NCBI GenBank assembly: GCA_963768185.1
Contig: CAVYGS010000004.1
Coordinates: forward strand, 1,240,001-1,304,000
Direction: 5' to 3'
Length of the DNA: 64,000 nt
Origin: Palsa-461 sp963768185
GTDB taxonomy: Bacteria; Actinomycetota; Acidimicrobiia; Acidimicrobiales; RAAP-2
The translations under genes and the position numbers were made by a program. The notes beneath the pieces are model-generated. The model had not been told where the DNA came from and made no database searches. It saw only the letters and a program-made list of their open reading frames with translations. Of the stretch, positions 18,597 through 26,168 are shown piece after piece (position 1 is the stretch's first letter; each line of letters opens with the position of its first letter).

Positions 18597-18949
18597 CTGA
18601 ACAGCATGCCGCGTCCGGTTCGCACCAGCCCGAGGTCCGATGCGCCGTCCATTCCGGACCGCTGTACTCAAACGCCGATCCCCGACAGGCCTGTCACGTC
18701 AGATCACCCGAGCAACACACCTGAGTCCCCATGCCCCTGGCCAGGGCGCCCTGCAGGCATGAAAATGGTACCGGGCACGCCCGTCGACGTCGACGCATCC
18801 TTGGTCACGAGACCGTACCTGAGTCTGGCGCCGGGGCCCGACCGTGAAGGGTCGCGCACTGTTCCCACGAGGACGAGCACCAGAATTTCGGTTTATCGAC
18901 CGAGGCCCCCGGGCTGCCCACCGCAACCGATGAGACGGAAGGAGGGGCC
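18597..18949. other. Non-coding region upstream of the IS110-family transposase
   Basis: 353 bases without a supported gene. In the IS110 group the DNA between the left end and the transposase encodes the bridge RNA that directs target choice, so this stretch is the expected place for one. I can see a strong ribosome-binding site at its right edge and several short GC-rich inverted repeats, for example around 18735-18760. I cannot delimit an RNA or the exact left end by eye. Confidence 0.35.
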
Positions 18950-20275
18950 GTGGGCCACGACGTCGAACAGATCGACGCAGACGAGACGGAGGAGGTGCTG
19001 GAACGCGCCGGTGCGATCGACGTCGCGAAGGCTTCCGCGAAAGTGTGCGTGCGCATCCCAGGAGCAGAGCACAAGGTCACGAAGGTCTGGGACGTCGCCT
19101 CGACGACCACGGCCATCATGGCCCTCGCCGACGAGCTGGCCGAGCTTCGGATCGAGCGCGTGGTGCTCGAAGCCACCTCGGACTACTGGCGACCGTTCCT
19201 CTACCTCTTGGAGGCGAGAGGCCTCAACGTGTGGCTCGTGAACGCCAGGGACGTGAAGAACGTCCCCGGACGTCCCAAGACCGACAAGCTGGACGCGATC
19301 TGGCTGGCCAAGCTGAACGAGCGCGGCATGCTCCGGCCATCGTTCGTTCCGCCGAAGGAGATCCGTGAGCTGCGGAACTACACCCGGCTCCGGGCCGAGC
19401 TCGTCGAGGACCGATCACGTTACAAGAACCGCCTGGAGAAGCTCCTGGAAGACGCACTGATCAAGCTCTCGACGGTCGCGACCGACATCTTCGGCAAGTC
19501 GGGCCGGGCGATGCTCGAAGCCCTCATCGAAGGAGAGCGCGATCCCGAGGTCCTCGCGGATCTCGCCCTCGGCAAGATGCGCAAGAAGACCGCGGCGTTG
19601 CGCCACGCCCTGAACGGCAGGTTCGACGCCCATCACGCCGAGCTTGCCCGGATGCTGCTCGACCAGATCGACTCCCTGAGCGCCCAGATCGACCAGCTGA
19701 CTCGGCGCGTCGAGGCCCTCGTGGACGCGCTGGCCGACGACCGGCCTACAGCTGACCCCGAGACCGGCGAGATCACCGGCACCCGAGTGGGCGTCTTGGA
19801 ACGCCTCGACGAGGTCCCAGGGATCGGGCTTCGTTGCGCACAGGTGATCGTTGCCGAGCTCGGCCTCGACATGACTCAGTTCCCGACGGCCGGCCATCTC
19901 GTGTCCTGGGCCAAGACCGCACCGCGCACCGTCCAGTCCGGCCCGAGGAGCCATACCAAAGGGACCGGCAAGGGCAATCCCTACCTGAAGCGCGCGCTCG
20001 GCGAGGCAGCGACCGCGGCAGCCAAGACCGACACCTTCTTGGGCGAGCGCTACCGGCGGATCGCACGAAGGCGGGGCAAGATGAAGGCGCTCGTCGCCGT
20101 CGAGCGCTCCATCTTGATCATCATCTGGCACCTCCTCGCCGACCCTTCCACCCGGTTCGTTGACCTCGGCTCCGACTTCTACGAGAAGAAGGTCGACAAA
20201 GAGCGCCGCACGCGCCAACTCGTTCGACAGCTCGCCGCTCTCGGCCACGCAGTCACGCTGAGCCCTGCTGCCTGA
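18950..20275 (+). CDS. IS110-family transposase
   Basis: 441 aa from a GTG with GGAAGGAGGGG upstream. The N-terminal DEDD (RuvC-like) domain shows AIDVAKASAKV, the VLEATSDYW glutamate and the KTDKLDA aspartates. The C-terminal Transposase_20 domain has LDEVPGIGLRCAQVIVAELG (helix-hairpin-helix), then a segment with the catalytic serine region near SGPRSHTKGTGKGNPYLKRAL. Between them is a long coiled coil (about residues 135-270). The frame is intact, so the element may be active. Confidence 0.93.
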   Translation: MGHDVEQIDADETEEVLERAGAIDVAKASAKVCVRIPGAEHKVTKVWDVASTTTAIMALADELAELRIERVVLEATSDYWRPFLYLLEARGLNVWLVNARDVKNVPGRPKTDKLDAIWLAKLNERGMLRPSFVPPKEIRELRNYTRLRAELVEDRSRYKNRLEKLLEDALIKLSTVATDIFGKSGRAMLEALIEGERDPEVLADLALGKMRKKTAALRHALNGRFDAHHAELARMLLDQIDSLSAQIDQLTRRVEALVDALADDRPTADPETGEITGTRVGVLERLDEVPGIGLRCAQVIVAELGLDMTQFPTAGHLVSWAKTAPRTVQSGPRSHTKGTGKGNPYLKRALGEAATAAAKTDTFLGERYRRIARRRGKMKALVAVERSILIIIWHLLADPSTRFVDLGSDFYEKKVDKERRTRQLVRQLAALGHAVTLSPAA

Positions 20276-20298
20276 CATGCCTCGGGACTCCGTCTCGA

Positions 20299-20315
20299 GC
20301 GGGGCTCCGCCCCGC
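20299..20315. terminator. GC-rich hairpin after the IS110 transposase
   Basis: GCGGGGC-TCC-GCCCCGC forms a perfect 7-bp stem with a 3-nt loop, 24 bases after the stop codon. There is no U-tract, so it may be a terminator or a structural part of the element's right end. Confidence 0.4.
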
Positions 20316-20373
20316 ACCCCACCCCGCGCGCCCAAGCGTGTGCACTACCTACATGGTGATTTTCGCACCAGAA

Positions 20374-20390
20374 GAGCCTGTTGCAGAAAC
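20374..20390 (+). repeat. Left terminal inverted repeat of the IS1182-family element
   Basis: GAGCCTGTTGCAGAAAC; matches the right end at 15 of 17 positions. Preceded directly by AGAA (20370-20373). Confidence 0.88.
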
Positions 20391-20473
20391 CTCCCGGCGG
20401 CGATCTAGGAAGGTCCAGGTAGCGCGCGCGTGATTGCCGCCACCTGATCGCGCCGATCGCGGAGAATTGGTGC

Positions 20474-21859
20474 ATGGCGTACAACTTCTTGGCTGTCGAG
20501 CGTGACCAGGTGTACCTGCTGCCGCCTTCGGTGGCCGACTGGCTTCCCGAGGATCATCTGGCCTGGTTCGTGCTCGACAGCGTGGACGAGATGGACCTTG
20601 CCCCCTTCTACGCCGGCTATCGCAGCGACGGCTGGGGAGCAGCGGCCCACGACCCCAAGATGATGGTCGCCCTCGTCCTCTACTCCTACTGCCTGGGCAT
20701 CCGGTCGTCCCGCCAGATCGAGCGGGCCTGCCACGTCGATGTCGGGTTCAAGGTGGTGGCGGCGAACCAGTGCCCGGACCACACCACCATCGCCCGGTTC
20801 CGCCAGCGCCATCAAGGCGCCATGGCCTCGGTCTTCACCTCGTCGCTGCGTCTGTGCTCAGAAGCGGGGATGGTTAGCCTCGGGGTGGTGGCGCTCGACG
20901 GGACCAAGATGGGGTGCCCGGCCGCCCTCGACGCCAACCGCACCAAGGACCACATCGAAGCGGCGGTGCAAAAGATGTTCGAAGAGGCCGAGGCGGCCGA
21001 CGCGGCCGAAGACGCCCTCTATGGACCCGATGCCACCGGGGACGAGCCCCCGGCCCATCTGCGGGGCCGCGAAGCTCGCCGCAAGCGCCTGGCTGAGGCC
21101 AAGGCCGCCCTCGACGCCCAAGACAAGGCAGCCAAAGAGGCCCACCAGGCCCACCTGGCGCAACGGGCCGAAAAAGAGCAGGCCAGCGGCCAAAAGCTCC
21201 GGGGCCGCAAGCCCAAGGCCCCCGACACCTCCGAGGCCAAGGCCAACGTCAGTGACCCCGAGAGCCGCATCATGAAGACCAAGGACGGCTACCTCCAGGG
21301 TTACAACGCCCAGGCCGTGGCCAACGAGGAACAGGTGGTCGTGGCGGCCGATGTGACCGACGAGCACAACGACATGGGCCAGCTCCACCCCATGATCGAA
21401 TCCACGAACCGCTCCCTCGAGGACGCCGGCATCACCGAGCGGCCGACCAAGCTGCTGGCCGACGCCGGCTACGCCTCCGAAGACAACCTGTCCCGCCTCG
21501 GCGACAGTGATCCCGACTGCCTCATCGCCACGCGGAACATGAACAAGAATCCCGAGCCGCGGAACGGGCGGCGAGGACCGCTGCGGGCCGACGCCACCCT
21601 GGTCGAAGAGATGGACCGCAAGGTCTCGACCGACTCGGGACGAGCCATCTACAAGAAGCGACAGCACATCATCGAGCCGGTCTTCGGCCAGACCAAAGAC
21701 GCCCGGGGTGCCAGACGGTTCATGCGCAGGGGCAAGGCGGCCGCCCAAAGCGAGTGGAAGCTGCTCATGGGCACCCACAACCTCTTGAAGATCTACCGTC
21801 GCTCTCTCACCGACGCCACCATCGCACCGTGGTCCCGCATGGCGGTCATCAGCGGGTGA
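20474..21859 (+). CDS. IS1182-family transposase
   Basis: 461 aa from the ATG at 20474. The N-terminal domain (DUF772-like) has LPPSVADWLPEDHLAWFVLDSVDEMDL and QIERACHVDVGFKVVAANQCPDHTTIARFRQRH. A long alanine/lysine-rich helical spacer covers about residues 155-255. The C-terminal DDE domain has GYNAQAVANEEQVVVAADVT, LADAGYASEDNLS and the final KRQHIIEPVFGQTKDARG. The length and domain order are normal; the frame is intact. Confidence 0.93.
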   Translation: MAYNFLAVERDQVYLLPPSVADWLPEDHLAWFVLDSVDEMDLAPFYAGYRSDGWGAAAHDPKMMVALVLYSYCLGIRSSRQIERACHVDVGFKVVAANQCPDHTTIARFRQRHQGAMASVFTSSLRLCSEAGMVSLGVVALDGTKMGCPAALDANRTKDHIEAAVQKMFEEAEAADAAEDALYGPDATGDEPPAHLRGREARRKRLAEAKAALDAQDKAAKEAHQAHLAQRAEKEQASGQKLRGRKPKAPDTSEAKANVSDPESRIMKTKDGYLQGYNAQAVANEEQVVVAADVTDEHNDMGQLHPMIESTNRSLEDAGITERPTKLLADAGYASEDNLSRLGDSDPDCLIATRNMNKNPEPRNGRRGPLRADATLVEEMDRKVSTDSGRAIYKKRQHIIEPVFGQTKDARGARRFMRRGKAAAQSEWKLLMGTHNLLKIYRRSLTDATIAPWSRMAVISG

Positions 21860-22003
21860 AAGGGGTCCGTCCGGACCTCATCGAGCGGCAAGCAGCCCCC
21901 CAGAACGGCCCTGAGTTCCCCCGATAGGGACCGCCAGCCATTCTTGGGTCCAACCGAGCAGCCCTGACACCGCATCCACCAGGATGGTTCTCAGCGCGCA
22001 GCC

Positions 22004-22020
22004 GTTACTGCAACGGGCTC
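22004..22020 (-). repeat. Right terminal inverted repeat of the IS1182-family element
   Basis: Reads GAGCCCGTTGCAGTAAC on the minus strand. Followed by AGAA (22021-22024), the second copy of the apparent target duplication. Confidence 0.88.
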
Positions 22021-22033
22021 AGAAGAAAAAGGA

Positions 22034-22630
22034 TTAGCTGCAGACACCTCCGGCACGCCCGTAGACGCTCCGTGACGCGGCGAGGACCGGTGTTTTTGCC
22101 TTGGCCGCGGTGCCCTCGATCTCGTCGCCCACGAAGAGCATGCAGCGTCCGAAGGCCATGTAGTCGTCGCTCTCGAAGACCTTGCCCGAGGAGGCGATGA
22201 ATGCGTCGGAGCCGTCCATTCCCACCCGCAGGGGGTGGACCGTGGAGCCCTTAGGGAGCTCGGCCTCCGCCCTCGCGAACGCCGACTGCAAGAAGCCGCT
22301 GGCGTCCTTGGCGTTCTCGAACATCCACACCTGGGAGGCGGCGACGCCGTCACGGGCGCGGAGGTACTCGTTGGCACCGCCCGTGAACCCCTCCGCCTCG
22401 AGCTCGGCGACGTCGCTGGTCGCGGCCGAGCCGGTGACCTTGTAGATGTTCGCCACGAACGCGGCCGGGGTCGTGCCCATGCCCGGCGTGCCGTCGATCG
22501 AGAAGCCCTGCATCTGACCCTTGTGGACGAGGAGCGAGCGCAGTGCCGAAGAGGCGGTGGCGCCGGCGGGCGAGGCGGCCAGGCCAATCGCGAATGCAGC
22601 AGCGCACCACAAGGTGCTCAGTCGACGCAC
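22034..22630 (-). CDS. Hypothetical secreted protein
   Basis: 198 aa from a GTG with GGGGAGGG upstream. A signal peptide is clear: MRRLSTLWCAAAFAIGLAAS, then SPAGATA with a probable cleavage site near residue 26. The mature part is soluble, with only two cysteines (CMLF and the terminal GGVCS), which could form a disulphide. I recognise no family. The IS1182 element ends 13 bases downstream of its stop, so the insertion spared it. Confidence 0.7.
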   Translation of the reverse strand: MRRLSTLWCAAAFAIGLAASPAGATASSALRSLLVHKGQMQGFSIDGTPGMGTTPAAFVANIYKVTGSAATSDVAELEAEGFTGGANEYLRARDGVAASQVWMFENAKDASGFLQSAFARAEAELPKGSTVHPLRVGMDGSDAFIASSGKVFESDDYMAFGRCMLFVGDEIEGTAAKAKTPVLAASRSVYGRAGGVCS

Positions 22631-22678
22631 CCCTCCCCTTTCGGGCCCTGAGCGGGGAACGGGCAGGAGACCGAAAAA

Positions 22679-23305
22679 TCACGCCCCGTCCTGGGCGCCC
22701 CCCTTGCGCAGGCCCTGGCAGCAGATCCCGATCAGGCGTTCGGCCGTCGCGGCGTCGGCCCCCATCCTGCGCACGCCGTGGCAGGTGCCCATCACGAGGC
22801 CGATGACGTCCTTGGCATCCACGTCGGTGCGCACCGCGCCGGCGGCCGCAGCGCGCTCGAGCAGCCGTTCGATGCCCGCATCGAGCCGCTCGACGCTCGC
22901 CGCACAGCGGGACTTTACGTCCACCCCCGCCGACTCCAGGGCGTCGAAGAGGTCGTGCTTGCTGGCCGCCTCGGAGGCGAGCAGGCGGATGAAGTCGAAC
23001 AGCGCGCGGTCGGGGTCCGACGCGTCACCGGCCGCCACCGCGGCGTCGGCGAGGTCGTCGACCTTGGTGGCGACGATGGCCTCGAAGAGCGCCTCCTTAG
23101 TCGGGAAGTGGCGGTAGAGGGTGCCCACCCCGACCCCGGCCCGTTCGGCGACCACATCGATCGGGACCGCGACGCCTTGGGTGGCGAACACGGCCGCGGC
23201 GGCCTCGAGGATCCTCTGCCGGTTCTTCACCGCGTCGGCGCGCATTGGACGCGCCGCCGCCCCCTCGGATCCGGCCACCTCGGTCACTGCCCGCCCCTCG
23301 GCCAT
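22679..23305 (-). CDS. TetR-family repressor of the adjacent MFS pump
   Basis: 208 aa from the ATG at 23305, with GGGAG 7-8 nt upstream (an upstream start at 23365 would overlap the MFS -35 box and is less likely). The HTH region is NRQRILEAAAAVFATQGVAVP and VVAERAGVGVGTLYRHFPTKEALF. The C-terminal region matches the SbtR-like/TetR C-terminal type, with LDAGIERLLERAAAAGAVRTDV. Divergent from the MFS gene; it most likely binds the palindrome at 23367-23382 and represses the pump. Confidence 0.9.
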   Translation of the reverse strand: MAEGRAVTEVAGSEGAAARPMRADAVKNRQRILEAAAAVFATQGVAVPIDVVAERAGVGVGTLYRHFPTKEALFEAIVATKVDDLADAAVAAGDASDPDRALFDFIRLLASEAASKHDLFDALESAGVDVKSRCAASVERLDAGIERLLERAAAAGAVRTDVDAKDVIGLVMGTCHGVRRMGADAATAERLIGICCQGLRKGGAQDGA

Positions 23306-23358
23306 CCACCGCTCCCTTCGGCCCCTGATTGTGGTCCCTCGGAGGGGTCCGCGCTGCC

Positions 23359-23388
23359 TTGACAAACGGAACCATAGTTCCGTATATT
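23359..23388 (+). promoter_or_regulatory. MFS promoter with TetR operator inside the spacer
   Basis: -35 TTGACA (23359-23364), 18-bp spacer, -10 TATATT (23383-23388). A perfect inverted repeat CGGAAC-CATA-GTTCCG (23367-23382) fills the spacer almost exactly. A repressor bound there would block RNA polymerase. This is the most consensus-like promoter in the window. Confidence 0.85.
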
Positions 23389-23422
23389 GCTAAAGGGAAC
23401 TACCACTCCGATTATAGACCGG

Positions 23423-23441
23423 TCCACCCCGTCGGGGTGGA
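23423..23441 (+). other. Leader hairpin of the MFS transcript
   Basis: TCCACCCC-GTC-GGGGTGGA forms an 8-bp stem with a 3-nt loop in the 5' leader, ending just before the AGGAGG ribosome-binding site of the MFS gene. It could affect message stability or translation; no U-run follows, so it is not an obvious terminator. Confidence 0.45.
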
Positions 23442-23458
23442 GACCAGGAGGTCCACCG

Positions 23459-24976
23459 ATGGCAGTCACCGAGATCCAGGACAGGGCGGAGCGGGCGGCG
23501 GAGGCGGGGCGCAAGCGCTGGGCGCTGGTGCTGATCGCGATCGCCCAGCTCATGATCGTCCTCGACACCTCCGTGGTGATCGTCGCGCTGCCGTCGGCCC
23601 AGCGCGCCCTGCACATCTCGGTCGCCGACCGCCAGTGGGTGCTCTCCGCCTACACCCTCGTGTTCGGCACCCTGCTCCTTCTGGGCGGCCGCCTCGCCGA
23701 CTATCTGGGCCGTCGCCGGATGCTCCAGATCGGCCTGCTCGGGTTCGCCACGGCGTCGGCCCTCGGGGGACTGGCCCAGAGCCCGGCGATGCTCTTCGGC
23801 GCCCGCGCCCTGCAGGGCGCGTTCGCGGCGCTCATGGCGCCGGCATCGCTGTCGCTGCTCACCGTCACCTTCACCGAGGCGCGCGAGCGGGCCCGGGCGT
23901 TCGGCGTCTACAGCGCGGTGGCCGGGGGCGGCGTCGCCATCGGTCTCGTGCTGGGCGGGACCCTGACCGACCTGGCCTCGTGGCGCTGGACGCTGCTCAT
24001 CAACGTCCCGATCGCGCTGGTCGCCGCGTGGGCGACGCGTCGGGTGCTCAACGAGAGCCGCGAGGCGTCGGGATCGAGCTACGACCTGCGGGGGGCGGCG
24101 CTCGCCACCGTCTCGATGTTCCTCCTCGTGTACGGGTTCACCACGGCCGGGACCGAAGGCTGGGGCTCGGGCACGACGATCGCCCTGTTGGGCGGCGCGA
24201 TCGGGGGGCTGGTCGCGTTCGTCGCGAGCGAGCGCCGGGTGGAGAACCCGCTCCTGCCGATGCGGGTGGTCCTCGACCGCCAGCGGGCCGGCGCGTTCTT
24301 GGCCTCGTTCTTCGTCGGGATCGCGATGCTCGGGACCTTCTTGTTCCTCACCTACTTCCTCCAGGCCATCCAGCACGACTCGGCGCTCAAGGCGGGGTTC
24401 TCGTTCCTGCCGCTCTCGGGCGGGATCATCCTCGGCGCGGCGATCGCGAGCCAGCTGCTGCCGCGCCTCGGGCCGCGCCTTTTGATGCTGGGTGGGCTCT
24501 CCATGAGCGCGGTCGGCCTTGTGATGTTCAGCCGGATCTCGGTCACGAGCTCCTTCGCCACCGGCGTGCTGCCGGCCGAGCTCGTGATGAGCCTCGGGCT
24601 CGCCCTCACCTTCGTTCCGATGAGCTCGACCTCGCTGACCGGCATCTCCCATCGGGACGCCGGTGTGGCCAGCGCACTGGTCAACGCGACCCAACAGGTG
24701 GGTGGCTCCCTCGGGATCGCCCTCCTGAACACGGTGGCCTCGTCGGCCTCGGCCGGCTACCTGGCGGCCCACGCCCGGGGCCTCTCGGCCCGGGCCGTCG
24801 GCCGGCTCGTGCCCTTCGCGGCGGTCCACGGTGACGTCCGGGCCTTCGAGGTCTCGACGGTCATGGTGGTGGTCGCCTTCGTGGTCACGGCCGTGCTGCT
24901 GTCTCGACGGGGCCCGGCCGGCGAGGGCGAGCAGATCGCCGCGCTCGAGCCGGCCCAGGTCCCCGAGGCCGCCTGA
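23459..24976 (+). CDS. MFS drug-efflux transporter, EmrB/QacA (DHA2) type
   Basis: 505 aa from the ATG at 23459 with CAGGAGG 8 nt upstream. It has about 14 hydrophobic segments. TM1 includes LMIVLDTSVVIVALPSAQRAL, with the DHA2 motif D1 (LDxTVVNVALP-like). LGGRLADYLGRRRMLQ is motif A, and AVAGGGVAIGLVLGGTLTDLASWRW is motif C plus the GWRW-like segment. Proton-driven export of toxic compounds is the family function. Controlled by the divergent TetR through the operator in its promoter. Confidence 0.93.
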   Translation: MAVTEIQDRAERAAEAGRKRWALVLIAIAQLMIVLDTSVVIVALPSAQRALHISVADRQWVLSAYTLVFGTLLLLGGRLADYLGRRRMLQIGLLGFATASALGGLAQSPAMLFGARALQGAFAALMAPASLSLLTVTFTEARERARAFGVYSAVAGGGVAIGLVLGGTLTDLASWRWTLLINVPIALVAAWATRRVLNESREASGSSYDLRGAALATVSMFLLVYGFTTAGTEGWGSGTTIALLGGAIGGLVAFVASERRVENPLLPMRVVLDRQRAGAFLASFFVGIAMLGTFLFLTYFLQAIQHDSALKAGFSFLPLSGGIILGAAIASQLLPRLGPRLLMLGGLSMSAVGLVMFSRISVTSSFATGVLPAELVMSLGLALTFVPMSSTSLTGISHRDAGVASALVNATQQVGGSLGIALLNTVASSASAGYLAAHARGLSARAVGRLVPFAAVHGDVRAFEVSTVMVVVAFVVTAVLLSRRGPAGEGEQIAALEPAQVPEAA

Positions 24977-25023
24977 CGGACCCCGGCTCGGCCGCAGGTT
25001 GTGGCTGACCTGGGCATTCATGG

Positions 25024-25032
25024 TTATCCACA
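25024..25032 (+). other. DnaA-box-like 9-mer upstream of acpP
   Basis: TTATCCACA matches the DnaA box consensus exactly. It is single, with no second box or AT-rich region nearby, so it is not an origin. It may be chance or a regulatory DnaA site. Confidence 0.25.
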
Positions 25033-25074
25033 GGAAGAGAGCAGCCTGGGGAACGCCGTCGAACTCTCCGTGCG

Positions 25075-25088
25075 CCCAGTAGACTGGG
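25075..25088. promoter_or_regulatory. Palindrome over the acpP -10 region
   Basis: CCCAGT-AG-ACTGGG is a perfect 14-bp inverted repeat. It contains TAGACT (25080-25085), a plausible -10 box 34 bases before the acpP start. A candidate operator for control of acyl carrier protein expression. Confidence 0.5.
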
Positions 25089-25119
25089 TGCGACATATCC
25101 CCAGCGTGCAGGAGCTCTT

Positions 25120-25416
25120 GTGCCCGCAGAGACCCATATCGACCGGCCGCCCCTGGACCGCCAGGGGGTGTTCGAGCTCATCCGCGACCAGCTGGCCGAC
25201 ATCTTGGAGACCGATCCCGCCACGATCACCGAGACCTCCTCGTTCGCCGAGGACCTGAATGCCGACTCGCTCGCGCTGATCGAGCTGGTCGAGGCCCTGG
25301 AGGAGGAGCTCGGGGAGCGGACCGTGGGGTTCCGGATCGAGGACGAGGATCTGGAGGACCTGCGCACTGTCCGCGACGCCGTCGACTACGTCGTCGCCAA
25401 GCTCGGAGCCGGTTGA
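25120..25416 (+). CDS. acpP: Acyl carrier protein
   Basis: 98 aa from a GTG with CAGGAG upstream. The four-helix ACP core holds the DLNADSLALIELVEALEEELG motif, whose serine (DSL) takes the 4'-phosphopantetheine arm. The N-terminal extension of about 15 residues before VFELIRDQLADIL is longer than in E. coli AcpP. Overlaps rnc by 4 bp (TTGA). Carries acyl chains in type II fatty acid synthesis. Confidence 0.93.
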   Translation: MPAETHIDRPPLDRQGVFELIRDQLADILETDPATITETSSFAEDLNADSLALIELVEALEEELGERTVGFRIEDEDLEDLRTVRDAVDYVVAKLGAG

Positions 25417-26168
25417 TCGAGGCCACGCGGGAGGTCACGGTGTCGGGCGGCGAGGAGCCGGCCGGACACGAAGGGCTCGATGCCCGGGCGGGCGAGCAAG
25501 CGCTCGCCGACCGGCTCGGGCATCAGTTCTCCGATTGGTCGCTGCTGCACCAGGCGCTGTCGCACCGCAGCTGGTGTGCCGAACGCGAGGGCGCGCCCTC
25601 CAACGAGCGCCTGGAGTTCCTGGGCGACGCGGTGCTCGGGCTCGTCGTGGCCGCGCACTGCTACGCGGCGTACCCGGGCTTCGCCGAGGGGCAGCTGGCC
25701 AAGTTGCGCTCGGCGGTGGTCAACGCCCGCGCGTTGGCGCAGATCGCGGAGTCCCTCGGGGTGGGCGAGGTGCTGCTGCTCGGCAAGGGCGAGGAGTCCT
25801 CGGGCGGGCGCATGAAGAGCTCGCTCCTGTCCGACGCCACCGAGGCGCTGATCGGCGCCGTCTACCTCGACGCCGGATGGCAGAGCGCCCGGGCGCTCGT
25901 GCTGCGGTTGATCGGCGAGCGCATCGAGCGCGCCGCGGCCGATCCGGAGCACTTCGACCACAAGAGCCGGCTGCAGGAGGCCACGGTCCGGCGGGGCGAC
26001 GGCGTGCCGGTCTACGCGGTCCGGGGTTCCGGTCCTGACCACGGGCGCCGGTACCGGGCCGAGGTGTTCGTGGCCGGTGACCGGTTGGGCCACGGCGAGG
26101 GGACTTCCAAGAAGGACGCTGAGCAGGCGGCGGCGGCCGACGCGCTGGGACGGCTGGTCGATGCCTGA
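25413..26168 (+). CDS. rnc: Ribonuclease III
   Basis: Cuts double-stranded RNA in rRNA maturation and mRNA decay. 251 aa if it starts at the TTG at 25413; a GTG at 25440 with GGGAGG 7 nt upstream is an equally good start (242 aa). The catalytic domain has NERLEFLGDAVLGLVV (signature, with Glu and Asp for Mg2+) and LLSDATEALIGAVYLDAGW (second Asp/Glu pair). The C-terminal double-stranded RNA-binding domain ends with GEGTSKKDAEQAAAADAL. Overlaps mutM by 8 bp. Confidence 0.95.
   Translation: MIEATREVTVSGGEEPAGHEGLDARAGEQALADRLGHQFSDWSLLHQALSHRSWCAEREGAPSNERLEFLGDAVLGLVVAAHCYAAYPGFAEGQLAKLRSAVVNARALAQIAESLGVGEVLLLGKGEESSGGRMKSSLLSDATEALIGAVYLDAGWQSARALVLRLIGERIERAAADPEHFDHKSRLQEATVRRGDGVPVYAVRGSGPDHGRRYRAEVFVAGDRLGHGEGTSKKDAEQAAAADALGRLVDA

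Larger units (their letters stand above)
20374..22020 (+). mobile_element. Complete IS1182-family insertion sequence
   Basis: 1,647 bp. The ends are imperfect inverted repeats: GAGCCTGTTGCAGAAAC at 20374-20390 and, reversed, GAGCCCGTTGCAGTAAC at 22020-22004. It is flanked by a direct repeat AGAA at 20370-20373 and 22021-22024, the apparent target-site duplication. It carries one intact transposase gene. It landed between the IS110 element and the 3' end of the secreted-protein gene at 22034. Confidence 0.88.

Noticed and set aside
18699..18926. Small open frames upstream of the IS110 transposase
   Set aside because: They lack start signals and resemble no family; this region is better explained as the non-coding end of the element.
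25024..25032. Perfect DnaA box, considered as an origin of replication
   Set aside because: Single copy, no cluster, no AT-rich unwinding region and no dnaA or dnaN nearby. At most a lone site.
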